Assembly (NCBI RefSeq): GCF_019805165.1
Contig: NZ_RWIJ01000003.1
Coordinates: 62,001-126,000, forward strand
Origin: Azospirillum sp. 412522
Lineage (GTDB): Bacteria > Pseudomonadota > Alphaproteobacteria > Azospirillales > Azospirillaceae
Direction: 5' to 3'
Length of the DNA stretch: 64,000 nucleotides
Position numbers and translations under genes: made by a program. Below the pieces are notes generated by a model. That model did not search any database and was not told the origin of the DNA. It was given only the letters and a program-made list of their open reading frames with translations. Each line of letters begins with the position of its first letter. Positions within the stretch are counted from its first letter, which is position 1. Positions 27,582 through 37,332 of this stretch are shown here, piece by piece.

Positions 27582-28616
27582 TCACGCCGCGATCCGCGGC
27601 GACGCACCTTTGGGCGACAGGGTGCGCTTCACGGCGCTGGCGATGCTGTCGGCGCTGGGGACGTACAGATCCTCCAGCGACGGCGCGAAGGGCACCGGGG
27701 TGTGCGGCGCCGTCACCATCTGGATGCCGGCCTTCAGCGCGCCGAAGGCGTTCTGGCCGACGAAGGCGGCGATGTCGGTGGCGAGGTTGCAGCGCGGGTG
27801 CGCCTCGTCCACCACCACCAGCCGGCCGGTGCGCTCGACGCTCTCGACGATGGTGTCCCAGTCGATGGGCGACAGGGTGCGCAGGTCGATCACCTCCGCC
27901 TCGGTGCCGTCCTTGGCCAGGGCCGTCGCCGCCTCCATCGCGCGGTGGACGGTCAGGCCGTAGCTGACGATGGTCACGTCGTCGCCGTCGCGCAGCACGT
28001 TCGCCTCGCCGAAGGGGATGGCGTAGCTCTCGGCCGGGACCTCGCATTCCAGGCCGTAGAGGTTCTTGTGCTCGCAGAAGATGACCGGGTCGTTGTCGCG
28101 GATCGACTGGATCAGCAGGCCCTTGGCGTCATAGGCATTGCTGGGGCAGACCACCTTCAGGCCGGGAATGTGGGTGAACAGCGGGGTGAGCATCTGCGAA
28201 TGCTGGGCGGCGGCGCGGAAGCCGGCGCCGACCATGCCGCGGATCACCACCGGCGTCTCGGCCTTGCCGCCGAACATGTAGCGGAACTTGGCGGCCTGGT
28301 TGAAGATCTGGTCGAAGCAGACGCCCATGAAGTCCAGGAACATCAGCTCCGCCACCGGCCGCAGCCCGCAGGCGGCGGCGCCGATGGCCGCGCCGATATA
28401 GGCGGATTCCGACAGCGGCGTGTCCATCAGCCGGTCGCCATGCTTGGCGTACAGCCCCTTGGTGACGCCCAGCACGCCGCCCCAGGCGTCGTCCTCGCCC
28501 TTCGCGCCGGTGCCGCCGACGATGTCCTCGCCCATGACGATGACGGTGGGGTCGCGGCGCATCTCCAGGTCCAGGGCCTCGTTGATCGCCTGCTTCATGC
28601 TGATCTTGCGGGACAT
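27582..28616 (-). CDS. acoB: Acetoin dehydrogenase E1 beta subunit
   Basis: A 344-residue transketolase-like beta subunit. ISMKQAINEALDLEMRRDP, VIVMGEDIVGG, DTPLSESAYIGAAIGAA, and EAHPRCNLATDIAAFV are typical of the TPP-dependent 2-oxo-acid/acetoin dehydrogenase E1 beta family. With AcoA it cleaves acetoin, passing an acetyl group to AcoC and releasing acetaldehyde. The start ATG at 28616 is seven bases after GGAGG. It lies 35 bp after acoA. Confidence 0.93.
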   Translation of the reverse strand: MSRKISMKQAINEALDLEMRRDPTVIVMGEDIVGGTGAKGEDDAWGGVLGVTKGLYAKHGDRLMDTPLSESAYIGAAIGAAACGLRPVAELMFLDFMGVCFDQIFNQAAKFRYMFGGKAETPVVIRGMVGAGFRAAAQHSQMLTPLFTHIPGLKVVCPSNAYDAKGLLIQSIRDNDPVIFCEHKNLYGLECEVPAESYAIPFGEANVLRDGDDVTIVSYGLTVHRAMEAATALAKDGTEAEVIDLRTLSPIDWDTIVESVERTGRLVVVDEAHPRCNLATDIAAFVGQNAFGALKAGIQMVTAPHTPVPFAPSLEDLYVPSADSIASAVKRTLSPKGASPRIAA

Positions 28617-28651
28617 GTGTTTCCTCCGCGCTTGGCGTTTCTTGAATGGGC

Positions 28652-29635
28652 TCAGTAGGCGACGTAGACGTCGCGCAGCAGGTCTTCGGCGACCGGCAGC
28701 GGGGCGGCCTTGGCGGCGCGCACGGCGTCCTCGATCAGCCCGTTCACCTCGCGGTCGATGGCCTGCAATTCGTCGCGGCCGATCACCCCGGCCTCGATCA
28801 CCCGCTCCGACAGGATGGTCAGGCAGTCGCGGGACGCGCGGATCGCCTCCAGCTCGCCCTTGGCGCGGTAGGTCTGGGCGTCGCCTTCGAAATGGCCGTA
28901 GAAGCGGACCATGTTGCATTCCAGCAGCGCCGGGCCGCCGCCGTCGCGGGCGCGGCGGATGATCTCGCCGGCCGCCTCGTACACCGCGAAGAAGTCGGTG
29001 CCGTCCACCGTGACGCCCGGCATGCCGAAGCCGGTGGCGCGGTCGACGTAGCTGTCGCAGGACACCGCCCATTCCATCGCCGTGGATTCGGCATAGCCGT
29101 TGTTCTCCACCACGAAGACCACCGGCAGGTTCCACACCGCGGCGAGGTTCAGGCTCTCCAGGAAGGTGCCCTGGTTGGACGCGCCGTCGCCGACGAAGGT
29201 GATGCCGACGCCACGGTCGCCGCGCACCTTGGCCGCCAGCGCCGCGCCGCAGATCAGCGGCGCGCCGGCGCCGAGGATGCCGTTGGCGCCCATCATGCCC
29301 TTGGACAGGTCGGCGATGTGCATCGACCCGCCCTTGCCCCGGCAGGCGCCGGTGGAGCGGCCATAGATCTCCGCCATCATCGCGTGGACGTCGACGCCCT
29401 TGGCGATGCAGTGGCCGTGGCCGCGGTGGGTGGAGGCGATGCGGTCGTTGTCGTTCAGGTGCATCATGATGCCGGTGGCGCAGGCCTCCTCGCCGGCATA
29501 GAGGTGGACGAAGCCGGGGATGTCGCCCTTGGCGAAATCGACGTGCAGCCGCTCCTCGAACTCGCGGATCGTCCGCATGGTGCGGTAGGCCTTCAGCAGC
29601 TCGTCCTTGCCGAGGGGGAAGGGATTCTGGGCCAT
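28652..29635 (-). CDS. acoA: Acetoin dehydrogenase E1 alpha subunit
   Basis: A 327-residue TPP-binding subunit. TIREFEERLHVDFAKGDIPG, HLYAGEEACATGIM, and STHRGHGHCIAKG lead to the TPP/Mg motif GDGASNQG with NLPVVFVVENN. It acts with AcoB in oxidative cleavage of acetoin. The start MAQNPFPLG at 29635 is chosen because the longer frame runs antisense-like through acoX. The gap to acoX is 47 bp. Confidence 0.93.
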   Translation of the reverse strand: MAQNPFPLGKDELLKAYRTMRTIREFEERLHVDFAKGDIPGFVHLYAGEEACATGIMMHLNDNDRIASTHRGHGHCIAKGVDVHAMMAEIYGRSTGACRGKGGSMHIADLSKGMMGANGILGAGAPLICGAALAAKVRGDRGVGITFVGDGASNQGTFLESLNLAAVWNLPVVFVVENNGYAESTAMEWAVSCDSYVDRATGFGMPGVTVDGTDFFAVYEAAGEIIRRARDGGGPALLECNMVRFYGHFEGDAQTYRAKGELEAIRASRDCLTILSERVIEAGVIGRDELQAIDREVNGLIEDAVRAAKAAPLPVAEDLLRDVYVAY

Positions 29636-29682
29636 GAGGTGTTTTCTCCCTGGTTTAGGTCTTTGGGGTTGGTGCTTGGTGG

Positions 29683-30774
29683 CTAGAAGGCGGCCGTGAC
29701 GGGCACCGGGGTGCCGGTCAGCAGCCGGTACTGGCCGGCGTGCCGCATGACCGCGGCGACGTTGACCGTGCGGAAGGCGTCGTCCCTGAGCGTCAGGGAC
29801 AGGCGGTCGCGTTCGGTGAAGGAGAGTTCGCGCTCGCCATCCAGCGCGACCGAGCCGGCGGCGACCTCCGGCACGAAGGCCACGCCGGCCGGCATGCGGC
29901 GCCAGTCGGTGATGCCGACCCGGGCCATCATTCCCGGCGCGATGGGGGCGTGGAGCGTGGTGATGCCCTTGCGGCAGTCGCCCCTGGTTTCGCGATCCGG
30001 GGACAGCCGCACCATCAGGCCGCCGCTTTCGTCGCGGCCGACCGGTTCCAGAAGGCCGGCGATGGCCGACATGCCGATCACCTCCGGGTCGGCGAAGGTG
30101 ACGTAGAGTTCGCGGAAATTCTCGGTCCGCCAAAGGGCGCGGGCGCCGATGTAGCGCTCCGTCACCAGCGCCACGTCGACCAGCGCCATGTCGGTGACGG
30201 TGCCGCCGCTCGCCCCGCTGTTGAGCGACACGTCGATGCGCTTGTTGGCGGCGAAGGCGATGTGCGGCGGCACCCGGCCGGTGACCGCCAGCCCCGTGGC
30301 GAGCCCGGTGATCGTCGGTTCGCGATGTTCGGGGAAGGCGTTGTTGGTGCCGGTGGAGATGCCGGCGATGGGGACCGTCCCGCATTCCGCCGCCACCGCC
30401 CGGTGGGTGCCGTCACCGCCCAGCACCACCAAGGCCGACACGCCGGCCCGCCGCATCTCCGCGGTGGCGCGGTGGGTGTCGGCGACGGTGCCGGTGACCG
30501 GCATGGCGACGGTGTGCAGGGCAGGGTAGATGTCCTCGCCGCGCGAGGTGCCATTCCCCCTGGCCCGCATCAGGCCGCGCTCGACATGGGCGCGGATGCC
30601 GCCATTCTCCGGCATCATCAGCACGTCGCGGACGCCGCAGGCGTGCAGCGCCGCCAGCACCCGCAGCAGGATGTTCGCCCGGTCGGCGATCTGCAGACTG
30701 GTGGCGTTGGCGACGACCCGGCGGATGTCGCGGGCTGAAACCGGATTGGCGACGATGCCGACGACCGGAGCCAA
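29683..30774 (-). CDS. acoX: Acetoin catabolism protein X (ATP-NAD kinase-like)
   Basis: A 363-residue protein of the AcoX family, which has an ATP-NAD/diacylglycerol kinase-like fold. VVGIVANPVSARDIRRVVA, the VVLGGDGTHRAVA nucleotide loop and GISTGTNNAFPE are recognisable. AcoX is usually encoded first in aco operons, but its biochemical role is not settled. The start codon is TTG at 30774: it follows GGGGGAGG with a seven-base gap, and the next in-frame Met is about 50 residues in. It is the first gene after the sigma-54 promoter. Confidence 0.88.
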   Translation of the reverse strand: MAPVVGIVANPVSARDIRRVVANATSLQIADRANILLRVLAALHACGVRDVLMMPENGGIRAHVERGLMRARGNGTSRGEDIYPALHTVAMPVTGTVADTHRATAEMRRAGVSALVVLGGDGTHRAVAAECGTVPIAGISTGTNNAFPEHREPTITGLATGLAVTGRVPPHIAFAANKRIDVSLNSGASGGTVTDMALVDVALVTERYIGARALWRTENFRELYVTFADPEVIGMSAIAGLLEPVGRDESGGLMVRLSPDRETRGDCRKGITTLHAPIAPGMMARVGITDWRRMPAGVAFVPEVAAGSVALDGERELSFTERDRLSLTLRDDAFRTVNVAAVMRHAGQYRLLTGTPVPVTAAF

Positions 30775-30835
30775 GATGGCACCTCCCCCTCGCTGATGCG
30801 CGCCGTTGATCGACGCGCGGCTCGGAGGGGTAAGA

Positions 30836-30850
30836 GCAACCGCTGTGCCA
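30836..30850 (-). promoter_or_regulatory. Sigma-54 promoter of the aco operon
   Basis: On the minus strand TGGCAC (30850-30845), five bases, then TTGC (30839-30836), followed by T. This is the -24/-12 pattern TGGCAC-N5-TTGC with correct spacing, about 60 bp upstream of the acoX start. Known aco operons are transcribed by RpoN with the activator AcoR. Confidence 0.85.
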
Positions 30851-30915
30851 GATGGTCAGTTCAGCGGATTTTCTTGATTTTCAACGGTTCGGGATGATGC
30901 GGCAGGGTGGGGCGT

Positions 30916-30957
30916 TGCAACAGGTGTTGCAGGGACTGTTGCACGACGGGTGCAACA
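30916..30957. promoter_or_regulatory. Two dyads upstream of the sigma-54 promoter, candidate AcoR sites
   Basis: Four copies of one 7-mer half-site: TGCAACA (30916-30922), TGTTGCA (30925-30931), TGTTGCA (30937-30943), TGCAACA (30951-30957). They form two inverted repeats in opposite arrangement, 65-107 bp upstream of the -24 box. This is the usual place for enhancer-binding protein sites. Confidence 0.7.
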
Positions 30958-31105
30958 GGTGTGGCGATTCTGGCGTGGGGTGGGGCCAACCTGCGGCACC
31001 CCGGCATCCCACCCCTGCGCAGCGCCCGTCTTGCCAAGGACTCGTCCGCCGCTTTAGCTTCGTTTGGTCATACCAATGAACCATCGAGCGCGGAGGACAG
31101 CACCC

Positions 31106-32509
31106 ATGACCGTCATCGCCACCACCCAGCCGCGCGCGGCCCTGACCGAGGAGGCCCGGGCCGAGCTGACGGCTCTGCTGGGCGACCGGTTCACCACCTC
31201 CCTGCCGGTGCGCGAGCATCACGGCAAGGACGAGTCCTATCACCCGACTTGCCCGCCGGACGGCGTCGCCTTCGCCAACTCGACCGAAGAGGTCAGCGCG
31301 GTCGTGAAGATCTGCGCGAAGCACAAGCTGCCGATCATTCCCTTCGGGACCGGGACGTCGCTTGAGGGCGGCATCGCGGCGCTGGCCGGCGGCATCACCA
31401 TCGACCTGTCGGGCATGCAGCAGATCCTGCGCGTCAGCCCGGAGGATCTCGACGTCACCGTCCAGGCCGGCGTGACCCGCAAGCAGCTGAACGAGCATCT
31501 GCGCGACACCGGCCTGTTCTTCCCCATCGACCCCGGCGCCAACGCCTCGCTCGGCGGCATGTCGGCGACGCGGGCCAGCGGCACCAACGCCGTGCGCTAT
31601 GGCACCATGCGCGAGAATGTCCTGGGCCTGACCGTGGTTCTGGCCGACGGCCGCGTCATCAAGACCGGCGGGCGGGCGCGCAAGTCGGCGGCCGGCTATG
31701 ACCTGACCCGGCTGTTCGTCGGCTCCGAAGGCACGCTCGGCATCATCACCGAGGTGACGCTGAAGCTCTACGGCATCCCGGAAGCCATCTCCTCGGCCGT
31801 CTGCGCCTTCCAGTCGATCAAGGGCGCCGTCGATACGGTGATCCAGACCATCCAGGTCGGCGTGCCGGTCGCCCGTATCGAGCTGCTGGACGAGGTTCAG
31901 ATCGACGCCGTCAACAAATACTCCAAGCTCGATTACGCCGTCGCCCCGACCCTGTTCTTCGAGTTCCACGGCACCGAGGCCGGGGTGAAGGAGCAGGCGG
32001 AGATGGTCGCGGCCATCGCGCAGGAGCATGGTGGGATGGAGTTCGCCTGGGCCACCCGGCCGGAGGACCGGACGAAGCTGTGGCAGGCCCGCCACGACGC
32101 CTATTACGCCGCCTTGGCCCTGCGTCCGGGGTCGAAGGGCTGGCCGACCGACGTCTGCGTGCCGATCTCGCGGCTTGCCGACTGCATCCTGGAGACCAAG
32201 CAGGATCTGGCGGAGTCCGACATGCTGGCCCCGATGGTCGGCCATGTCGGCGACGGCAACTTCCACCTCGTCTACGTCCTCGATCCCGAGAATCCCGCCG
32301 AGCTGGCCGAGGCCCAGCGCCTTGCCGACAAGATGGTGAACCGCGCGCTGGCGATGGGTGGCACCTGCACCGGCGAGCACGGCATCGGCTATGGCAAGAT
32401 GGCGTTCCTGGAACAGGAGGCCGGCGAAGCATTCGCCGTCATGGGCGATTTGAAGCGGGCTTTCGACCCAGATAACCTTCTGAATCCGGGCAAGGTGGTG
32501 CGGATCTAA
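31106..32509 (+). CDS. FAD-linked oxidase, D-lactate dehydrogenase (cytochrome)-like
   Basis: A 467-residue FAD_binding_4/FAD-oxidase C protein. The PP-loop FAD segment IIPFGTGTSLEGGIAALAGG, GLFFPIDPGANASLGGM, and GYDLTRLFVGSEGTLGII are hallmarks of the D-lactate dehydrogenase/GlcD group. The metal and substrate region MVGHVGDGNFHLVY and the EHGIGYGK end are present. Such enzymes oxidise D-2-hydroxy acids and pass electrons to the respiratory chain. The start at 31106 follows CGGAGGA. It is divergent from the aco operon but not clearly linked in function. Confidence 0.88.
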   Translation: MTVIATTQPRAALTEEARAELTALLGDRFTTSLPVREHHGKDESYHPTCPPDGVAFANSTEEVSAVVKICAKHKLPIIPFGTGTSLEGGIAALAGGITIDLSGMQQILRVSPEDLDVTVQAGVTRKQLNEHLRDTGLFFPIDPGANASLGGMSATRASGTNAVRYGTMRENVLGLTVVLADGRVIKTGGRARKSAAGYDLTRLFVGSEGTLGIITEVTLKLYGIPEAISSAVCAFQSIKGAVDTVIQTIQVGVPVARIELLDEVQIDAVNKYSKLDYAVAPTLFFEFHGTEAGVKEQAEMVAAIAQEHGGMEFAWATRPEDRTKLWQARHDAYYAALALRPGSKGWPTDVCVPISRLADCILETKQDLAESDMLAPMVGHVGDGNFHLVYVLDPENPAELAEAQRLADKMVNRALAMGGTCTGEHGIGYGKMAFLEQEAGEAFAVMGDLKRAFDPDNLLNPGKVVRI

Positions 32510-32666
32510 TCACTGGCAAGTCTTCATGCGTCTGTAGAGTTGGTGCCAAAATCTTTCGGTGTAGTCTTTTCTTGTTGGGTATTTGTTATCGCTTCTACGA
32601 TTGGGGAGTGCCGTCCGTCGGCACGGCGCAGCGATCCAGTTGCGCCGCCCAATCTGGAGCCCAATC

Positions 32667-32939
32667 ATGAAGTCTGCCGTTCTTGCTTTTGCGTTTGGTG
32701 TCCTGTCCTTGGGCGCTCTTTCGGCGGCATCGCCCGCCATGGCCGACGACAACGCCAAATGGGTGGCGCAGTGCATGAAGGACAATGCCGACGCCAAGGT
32801 GTCGGAGGCGATCGTGAACAAGTATTGCGTCTGCATGAACGACAAGATGGACAACAACGAGACCCGGACCATCACCCAATGGGAAAAGGCCAACCCGGAA
32901 GCCCGCAAGGCCTGCGAGAAGGTCGCCGGCTGGGAGTGA
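32667..32939 (+). CDS. Small exported protein with four cysteines, unknown function
   Basis: A 90-residue protein. Residues 1-26 form a Sec signal peptide with cleavage expected after ASPAMA. The mature part is charged, with four cysteines (CMKDN, YCVCMND, and KACEK near the end), which suggests disulfides in the periplasm. I do not recognise the family. The start at 32667 has GGAG nine bases upstream. It stands alone, ahead of a terminator shared with yaiI. Confidence 0.75.
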   Translation: MKSAVLAFAFGVLSLGALSAASPAMADDNAKWVAQCMKDNADAKVSEAIVNKYCVCMNDKMDNNETRTITQWEKANPEARKACEKVAGWE

Positions 32940-32963
32940 TCAGCGGCCTCCAGGGATCCGCAG

Positions 32964-32996
32964 AAAGGGCCTGGTTCCGTTTGGAGCCGGGCCTTT
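32964..32996. terminator. Bidirectional terminator hairpin
   Basis: An 11-bp stem with G-U pairs: GGCCTGGTTCC at 32968-32978 and GGAGCCGGGCC at 32983-32993, loop GTTT. AAAG precedes and TTT follows. It lies between the small exported protein (plus) and the convergent yaiI (minus). Confidence 0.8.
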
Positions 32997-33015
32997 CCCT
33001 TTCATCTTCACCGCT

Positions 33016-33495
33016 TCACCGGAACTTCGGCCGCCGCCCGGCCTTCAGCGCCTGCACCGCCTGATCCAGCGTCTGCAGGAACTGCGACTTGTCGCGCTGG
33101 CTCATCGGGGCGTTGCCGCCGCTGACCACGCCCATATCGCGCAAATCCTGCATCAGCGCGCGGGTCGCCAGCGCCGAGCCGACGCTGTCGGGCGTGAAGG
33201 GCCGTCCGGTCGGGCCGATCACCACCGCGTTGCGTTTCACGCAGCGGTCGGCCAACTGGATGTCCGCCGTCACCACGATGTCGGTCGGACCGGCATGTTC
33301 GGCGATCCAGTTGTCGGCGGCGTCGAAGCCGTCGCTGACCACCACCAGTTCCGCCATGCATTCGGTCGGCAGGCGTAGCGGCGCGTTGGCGACCAGCCAG
33401 ACCTTGCAGCCGGTGCGGCCGGCGACCTTGTAGATCTCGGCCTTGACCGGACAGGCGTCGGCATCGACGTAGATTTCGACCTTGGGACTGACCAA
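33016..33495 (-). CDS. YaiI/YqxD family protein (DUF188, PIN-like)
   Basis: A 159-residue protein of the UPF0178 family. EIYVDADACPVKAEIYKVA is the conserved N-terminus with acidic metal-binding residues, and VSDGFDAADNWIAEHAGPTD, TADIQLADRC and KSQFLQTLDQAV follow. The fold is related to PIN/NYN nucleases, but activity is not established. The start codon appears to be TTG at 33495, seven bases after GGAGG; no ATG fits better. It is convergent with the small exported gene. Confidence 0.88.
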   Translation of the reverse strand: MVSPKVEIYVDADACPVKAEIYKVAGRTGCKVWLVANAPLRLPTECMAELVVVSDGFDAADNWIAEHAGPTDIVVTADIQLADRCVKRNAVVIGPTGRPFTPDSVGSALATRALMQDLRDMGVVSGGNAPMSQRDKSQFLQTLDQAVQALKAGRRPKFR

Positions 33496-33657
33496 TCCTT
33501 TTCCTCCCGATCCCGCCCGATCCCGGCCGGGCGGCTGAACAAGGTTTCATGAAAGCCCCTTATGCGCTAAAACCAGTCCCTAGCGACAGGGTGCCGTAGA
33601 ACCGCAGGGATGGGGCGGCGCCAATTCTCACATTTTTTCGGAAGGTCGGAGCGGCGC

Positions 33658-35334
<1,677 letters not shown>

Positions 35335-35363
35335 TCCCGGCTGACGATCCTGTAGGCCGAACG

Positions 35364-35404
35364 GAAAAGGCCGCCCCCTCCGGCTGGAAGGGGCGGCCTT
35401 TTTC
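35364..35404. terminator. Bidirectional intrinsic terminator after ettA
   Basis: Stem with arms around 35369-35377 (GGCCGCCCC) and 35390-35398 (GGGGCGGCC). AAAA precedes the left arm and TTTTT follows the right arm. It serves ettA and the convergent DUF2382 operon. Confidence 0.88.
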
Positions 35405-35427
35405 ATGCCCGCGAACGGCTGGCCCCG

Positions 35428-36573
35428 TTAGCGGGTGACATCGTCAGAGCGGTCGGTGCGGCGGTCGCGCAGCTTTTCGTCCCGTGTGTCCTCGATCTCG
35501 ACCTCGGTGCGGCGGACGGTGTCGCGGACGCTCTGGGCGCGCTCCTCGACATCCTTGCGGACCACCACCGTCTCGCGGACATGGGCGGTCTTGCTGACCA
35601 CCGCTTCCTCGTCGGTCTCCGTCACCTCGATGGTGCGCTCGCGGAAGGCGTCGGCGGGAACCTCGGCGCTCCCCTCCACCAGACCGCCAGGGCGGCGTTC
35701 GACTGTGACGGTCTCGTCGCGCAGGCGGACCTGCTCCTCGACCGGCGTCTCGACGACGTAGCTGCGGACGCGGACGCCGCCGCGCTCGACGCTGCGCTTG
35801 CCGACGGTGACCTGTTCCTCGACCAGCGGGATCTGCTCCTCCCGTTCGGCGGTGCCGGTGCGGGTGGTACGGGTGCTGTCGGTGTTGACGTCGCGCATGG
35901 CGGCGGCGGCGCCGGTCAGGCCCACCCCGGCGGTGCCGCTGGCCACGCCCGTATCGATGGGGGTGCGGCCCGGCGAGTAGCGCAGGCGCTCCTCCTCCGC
36001 CGAACGGTCGTCGTAGTAATCGGCGGTCTCGTCATAGCCGGCCCAGCCGGATTCGCGATAGGCGTTGCCGCGTTCCTCGACATCCACCACGTTGCCGCGC
36101 TCCAGCACCTCCATGGCGCGGTCGACATCCTCCTCGTCCAGCCGGACCTTCAGCAGCGAGCCGCCGCGGCGGACACCCTCGGCATAGACCTGCGCGTCCT
36201 GGTTCGGAATGCCCCAGCCGGCCAGCCGGGTCAGCATGCCTCCCGAGCCGGTGCCCGCAGTGGTGCCCCCCAGCCCCGTACCGGCATCCAGCCCGGCGCC
36301 CGGTATCGTGTTGGGCGAAGCGACATAGCCGGTCGACAGGTCGGTGCGGGCCATGCCGCTCGCCGCTCCGATGGAGCTGTCGCCGGTGAGCGTGCCGGGA
36401 ACGACGCCGGCAGGCGTGTCGGTGATGCCGCTGCCGCTCCATCCGCCGCTGCTCAGGTCGCTGTGCGACAGGATCTCGATGGCGCTGGACTCGAACCCGG
36501 CCGCTCGCAGGTCGCTCGACGCGGTTTCGGCTTCGGAACGGTGGTCGTAGAGGGCGACGATGGTCTTGGTCAT
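35428..36573 (-). CDS. YsnF/AvaK-type stress protein with C-terminal DUF2382
   Basis: A 381-residue protein. Residues 1-40 (TIVALYDHRSEAETASSDL) resemble the general-stress 17M-like N-terminal domain. A Gly/Thr/Ser-rich low-complexity stretch covers about 45-115. The DUF2382 domain in the C-terminal third has IPLVEEQVTVGKRSVERGGV and the repeated pattern of charged beta strands (EEQVRLRDETVTVERRP). The end is a charged helix rich in Arg, Asp and Glu. The function of DUF2382 is not known; it is often in stress-induced loci. It is last of a three-gene operon, 5 bp from its neighbour. Confidence 0.82.
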   Translation of the reverse strand: MTKTIVALYDHRSEAETASSDLRAAGFESSAIEILSHSDLSSGGWSGSGITDTPAGVVPGTLTGDSSIGAASGMARTDLSTGYVASPNTIPGAGLDAGTGLGGTTAGTGSGGMLTRLAGWGIPNQDAQVYAEGVRRGGSLLKVRLDEEDVDRAMEVLERGNVVDVEERGNAYRESGWAGYDETADYYDDRSAEEERLRYSPGRTPIDTGVASGTAGVGLTGAAAAMRDVNTDSTRTTRTGTAEREEQIPLVEEQVTVGKRSVERGGVRVRSYVVETPVEEQVRLRDETVTVERRPGGLVEGSAEVPADAFRERTIEVTETDEEAVVSKTAHVRETVVVRKDVEERAQSVRDTVRRTEVEIEDTRDEKLRDRRTDRSDDVTR

Positions 36574-36578
36574 CGGCT

Positions 36579-37019
36579 TTACTCCTCGGACAGGGTCCGG
36601 CTGGGGGAATGGGCGGAGGAGGGCGCGGCTGTCACACGCTCGACCACGGCCTCTTCGGAACGCAGGGTGACGGGCTGTTCGATCTCGACGGTCCGCCGGG
36701 TCTTGCGGATGTGCAGCTCCTCGCGGAGCATCAGGCGGCGCTCCACGACCAGCACCTCCTCGACCAGCGGGATCACCGTCACGTCCCCTTCCTGGCGGAT
36801 GCCGGGGTGGGCGTCGATCTCGCGGTCGATGGGGACGCGGGTGACCGTGGCTTCCTCATGCTCCAGCGCTTCGCGGACCGTCGCCTCGCGTTCGGACACG
36901 CGCGTGGTGACGCGGACGCGGCTTCGCTCCACCCGCTGCTTGCCGACGGTCACCGACTCGTCGTGCAGGGGAATGACCGCATCGCCTTTCCCGGGGGGCG
37001 GTCCGTTGTCGGCCGTCAT
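36579..37019 (-). CDS. DUF2382 domain protein
   Basis: A 146-residue protein made mostly of one DUF2382 domain. VIPLHDESVTVGKQRVERSR and, later, DVTVIPLVEEVLVVERRLML are two copies of the same strand pattern, so the domain itself looks duplicated. There are no membrane segments or signal peptide. It sits between the 46-residue membrane protein gene (18-bp gap) and the larger DUF2382 gene. Its role is unknown; stress control is inferred from the promoter motif upstream of the operon. Confidence 0.8.
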   Translation of the reverse strand: MTADNGPPPGKGDAVIPLHDESVTVGKQRVERSRVRVTTRVSEREATVREALEHEEATVTRVPIDREIDAHPGIRQEGDVTVIPLVEEVLVVERRLMLREELHIRKTRRTVEIEQPVTLRSEEAVVERVTAAPSSAHSPSRTLSEE

Positions 37020-37037
37020 GGCGGCAGTGCTGCCGGG

Positions 37038-37178
37038 TCAGCGGAACAGGAGATAGAGGACGATCGCGACCACGATCAGGCCGATGATGATCCACATCCA
37101 GTTCATGCCCGAGCTGCCGGCCCCGCCGTCGGAGCCGTCATACACACCAACTTTCCTGGGCTTCTGTTCGTCTGCCAC
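37038..37178 (-). CDS. 46-residue single-pass membrane protein, GTG start
   Basis: A short gene starting with GTG at 37178 and ending TGA at 37038. AAGGAGG lies directly upstream (37181-37190 on the opposite sense) at good spacing. The first 25 residues are polar (ADEQKPRKVGVYDGSDGG); about residues 26-45 are one hydrophobic helix (WMWIIIGLIVVAIVLYLLF) ending in Arg. It is the first gene of the DUF2382 operon. I know no named family; it may be a small stress membrane protein. Nearly all its codons end in G or C, like its neighbours. Confidence 0.72.
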   Translation of the reverse strand: MADEQKPRKVGVYDGSDGGAGSSGMNWMWIIIGLIVVAIVLYLLFR

Positions 37179-37238
37179 GGGAGCCTCCTTTTGGGTGTCG
37201 ACCGGCGGGTTGCGCCCCCATCCGGCGTGCTCCCTTCA

Positions 37239-37263
37239 AACAGGAGGCCATATGGATCGTTCC
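37239..37263 (-). promoter_or_regulatory. Candidate EcfG-type promoter of the DUF2382 operon
   Basis: On the minus strand GGAAC (37263-37259), 17 bases, then GTT (37241-37239). Spacing and elements are the same as at the KGG gene promoter. It lies about 60 bp upstream of the GTG start of the first gene in the operon. Confidence 0.6.
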
Positions 37264-37332
37264 GCGAATGTTTCGGGGAATTAACGATCCTTCAAGCGAA
37301 TGACTTTGATTAATCCCGGACAGCAGGCGGCT

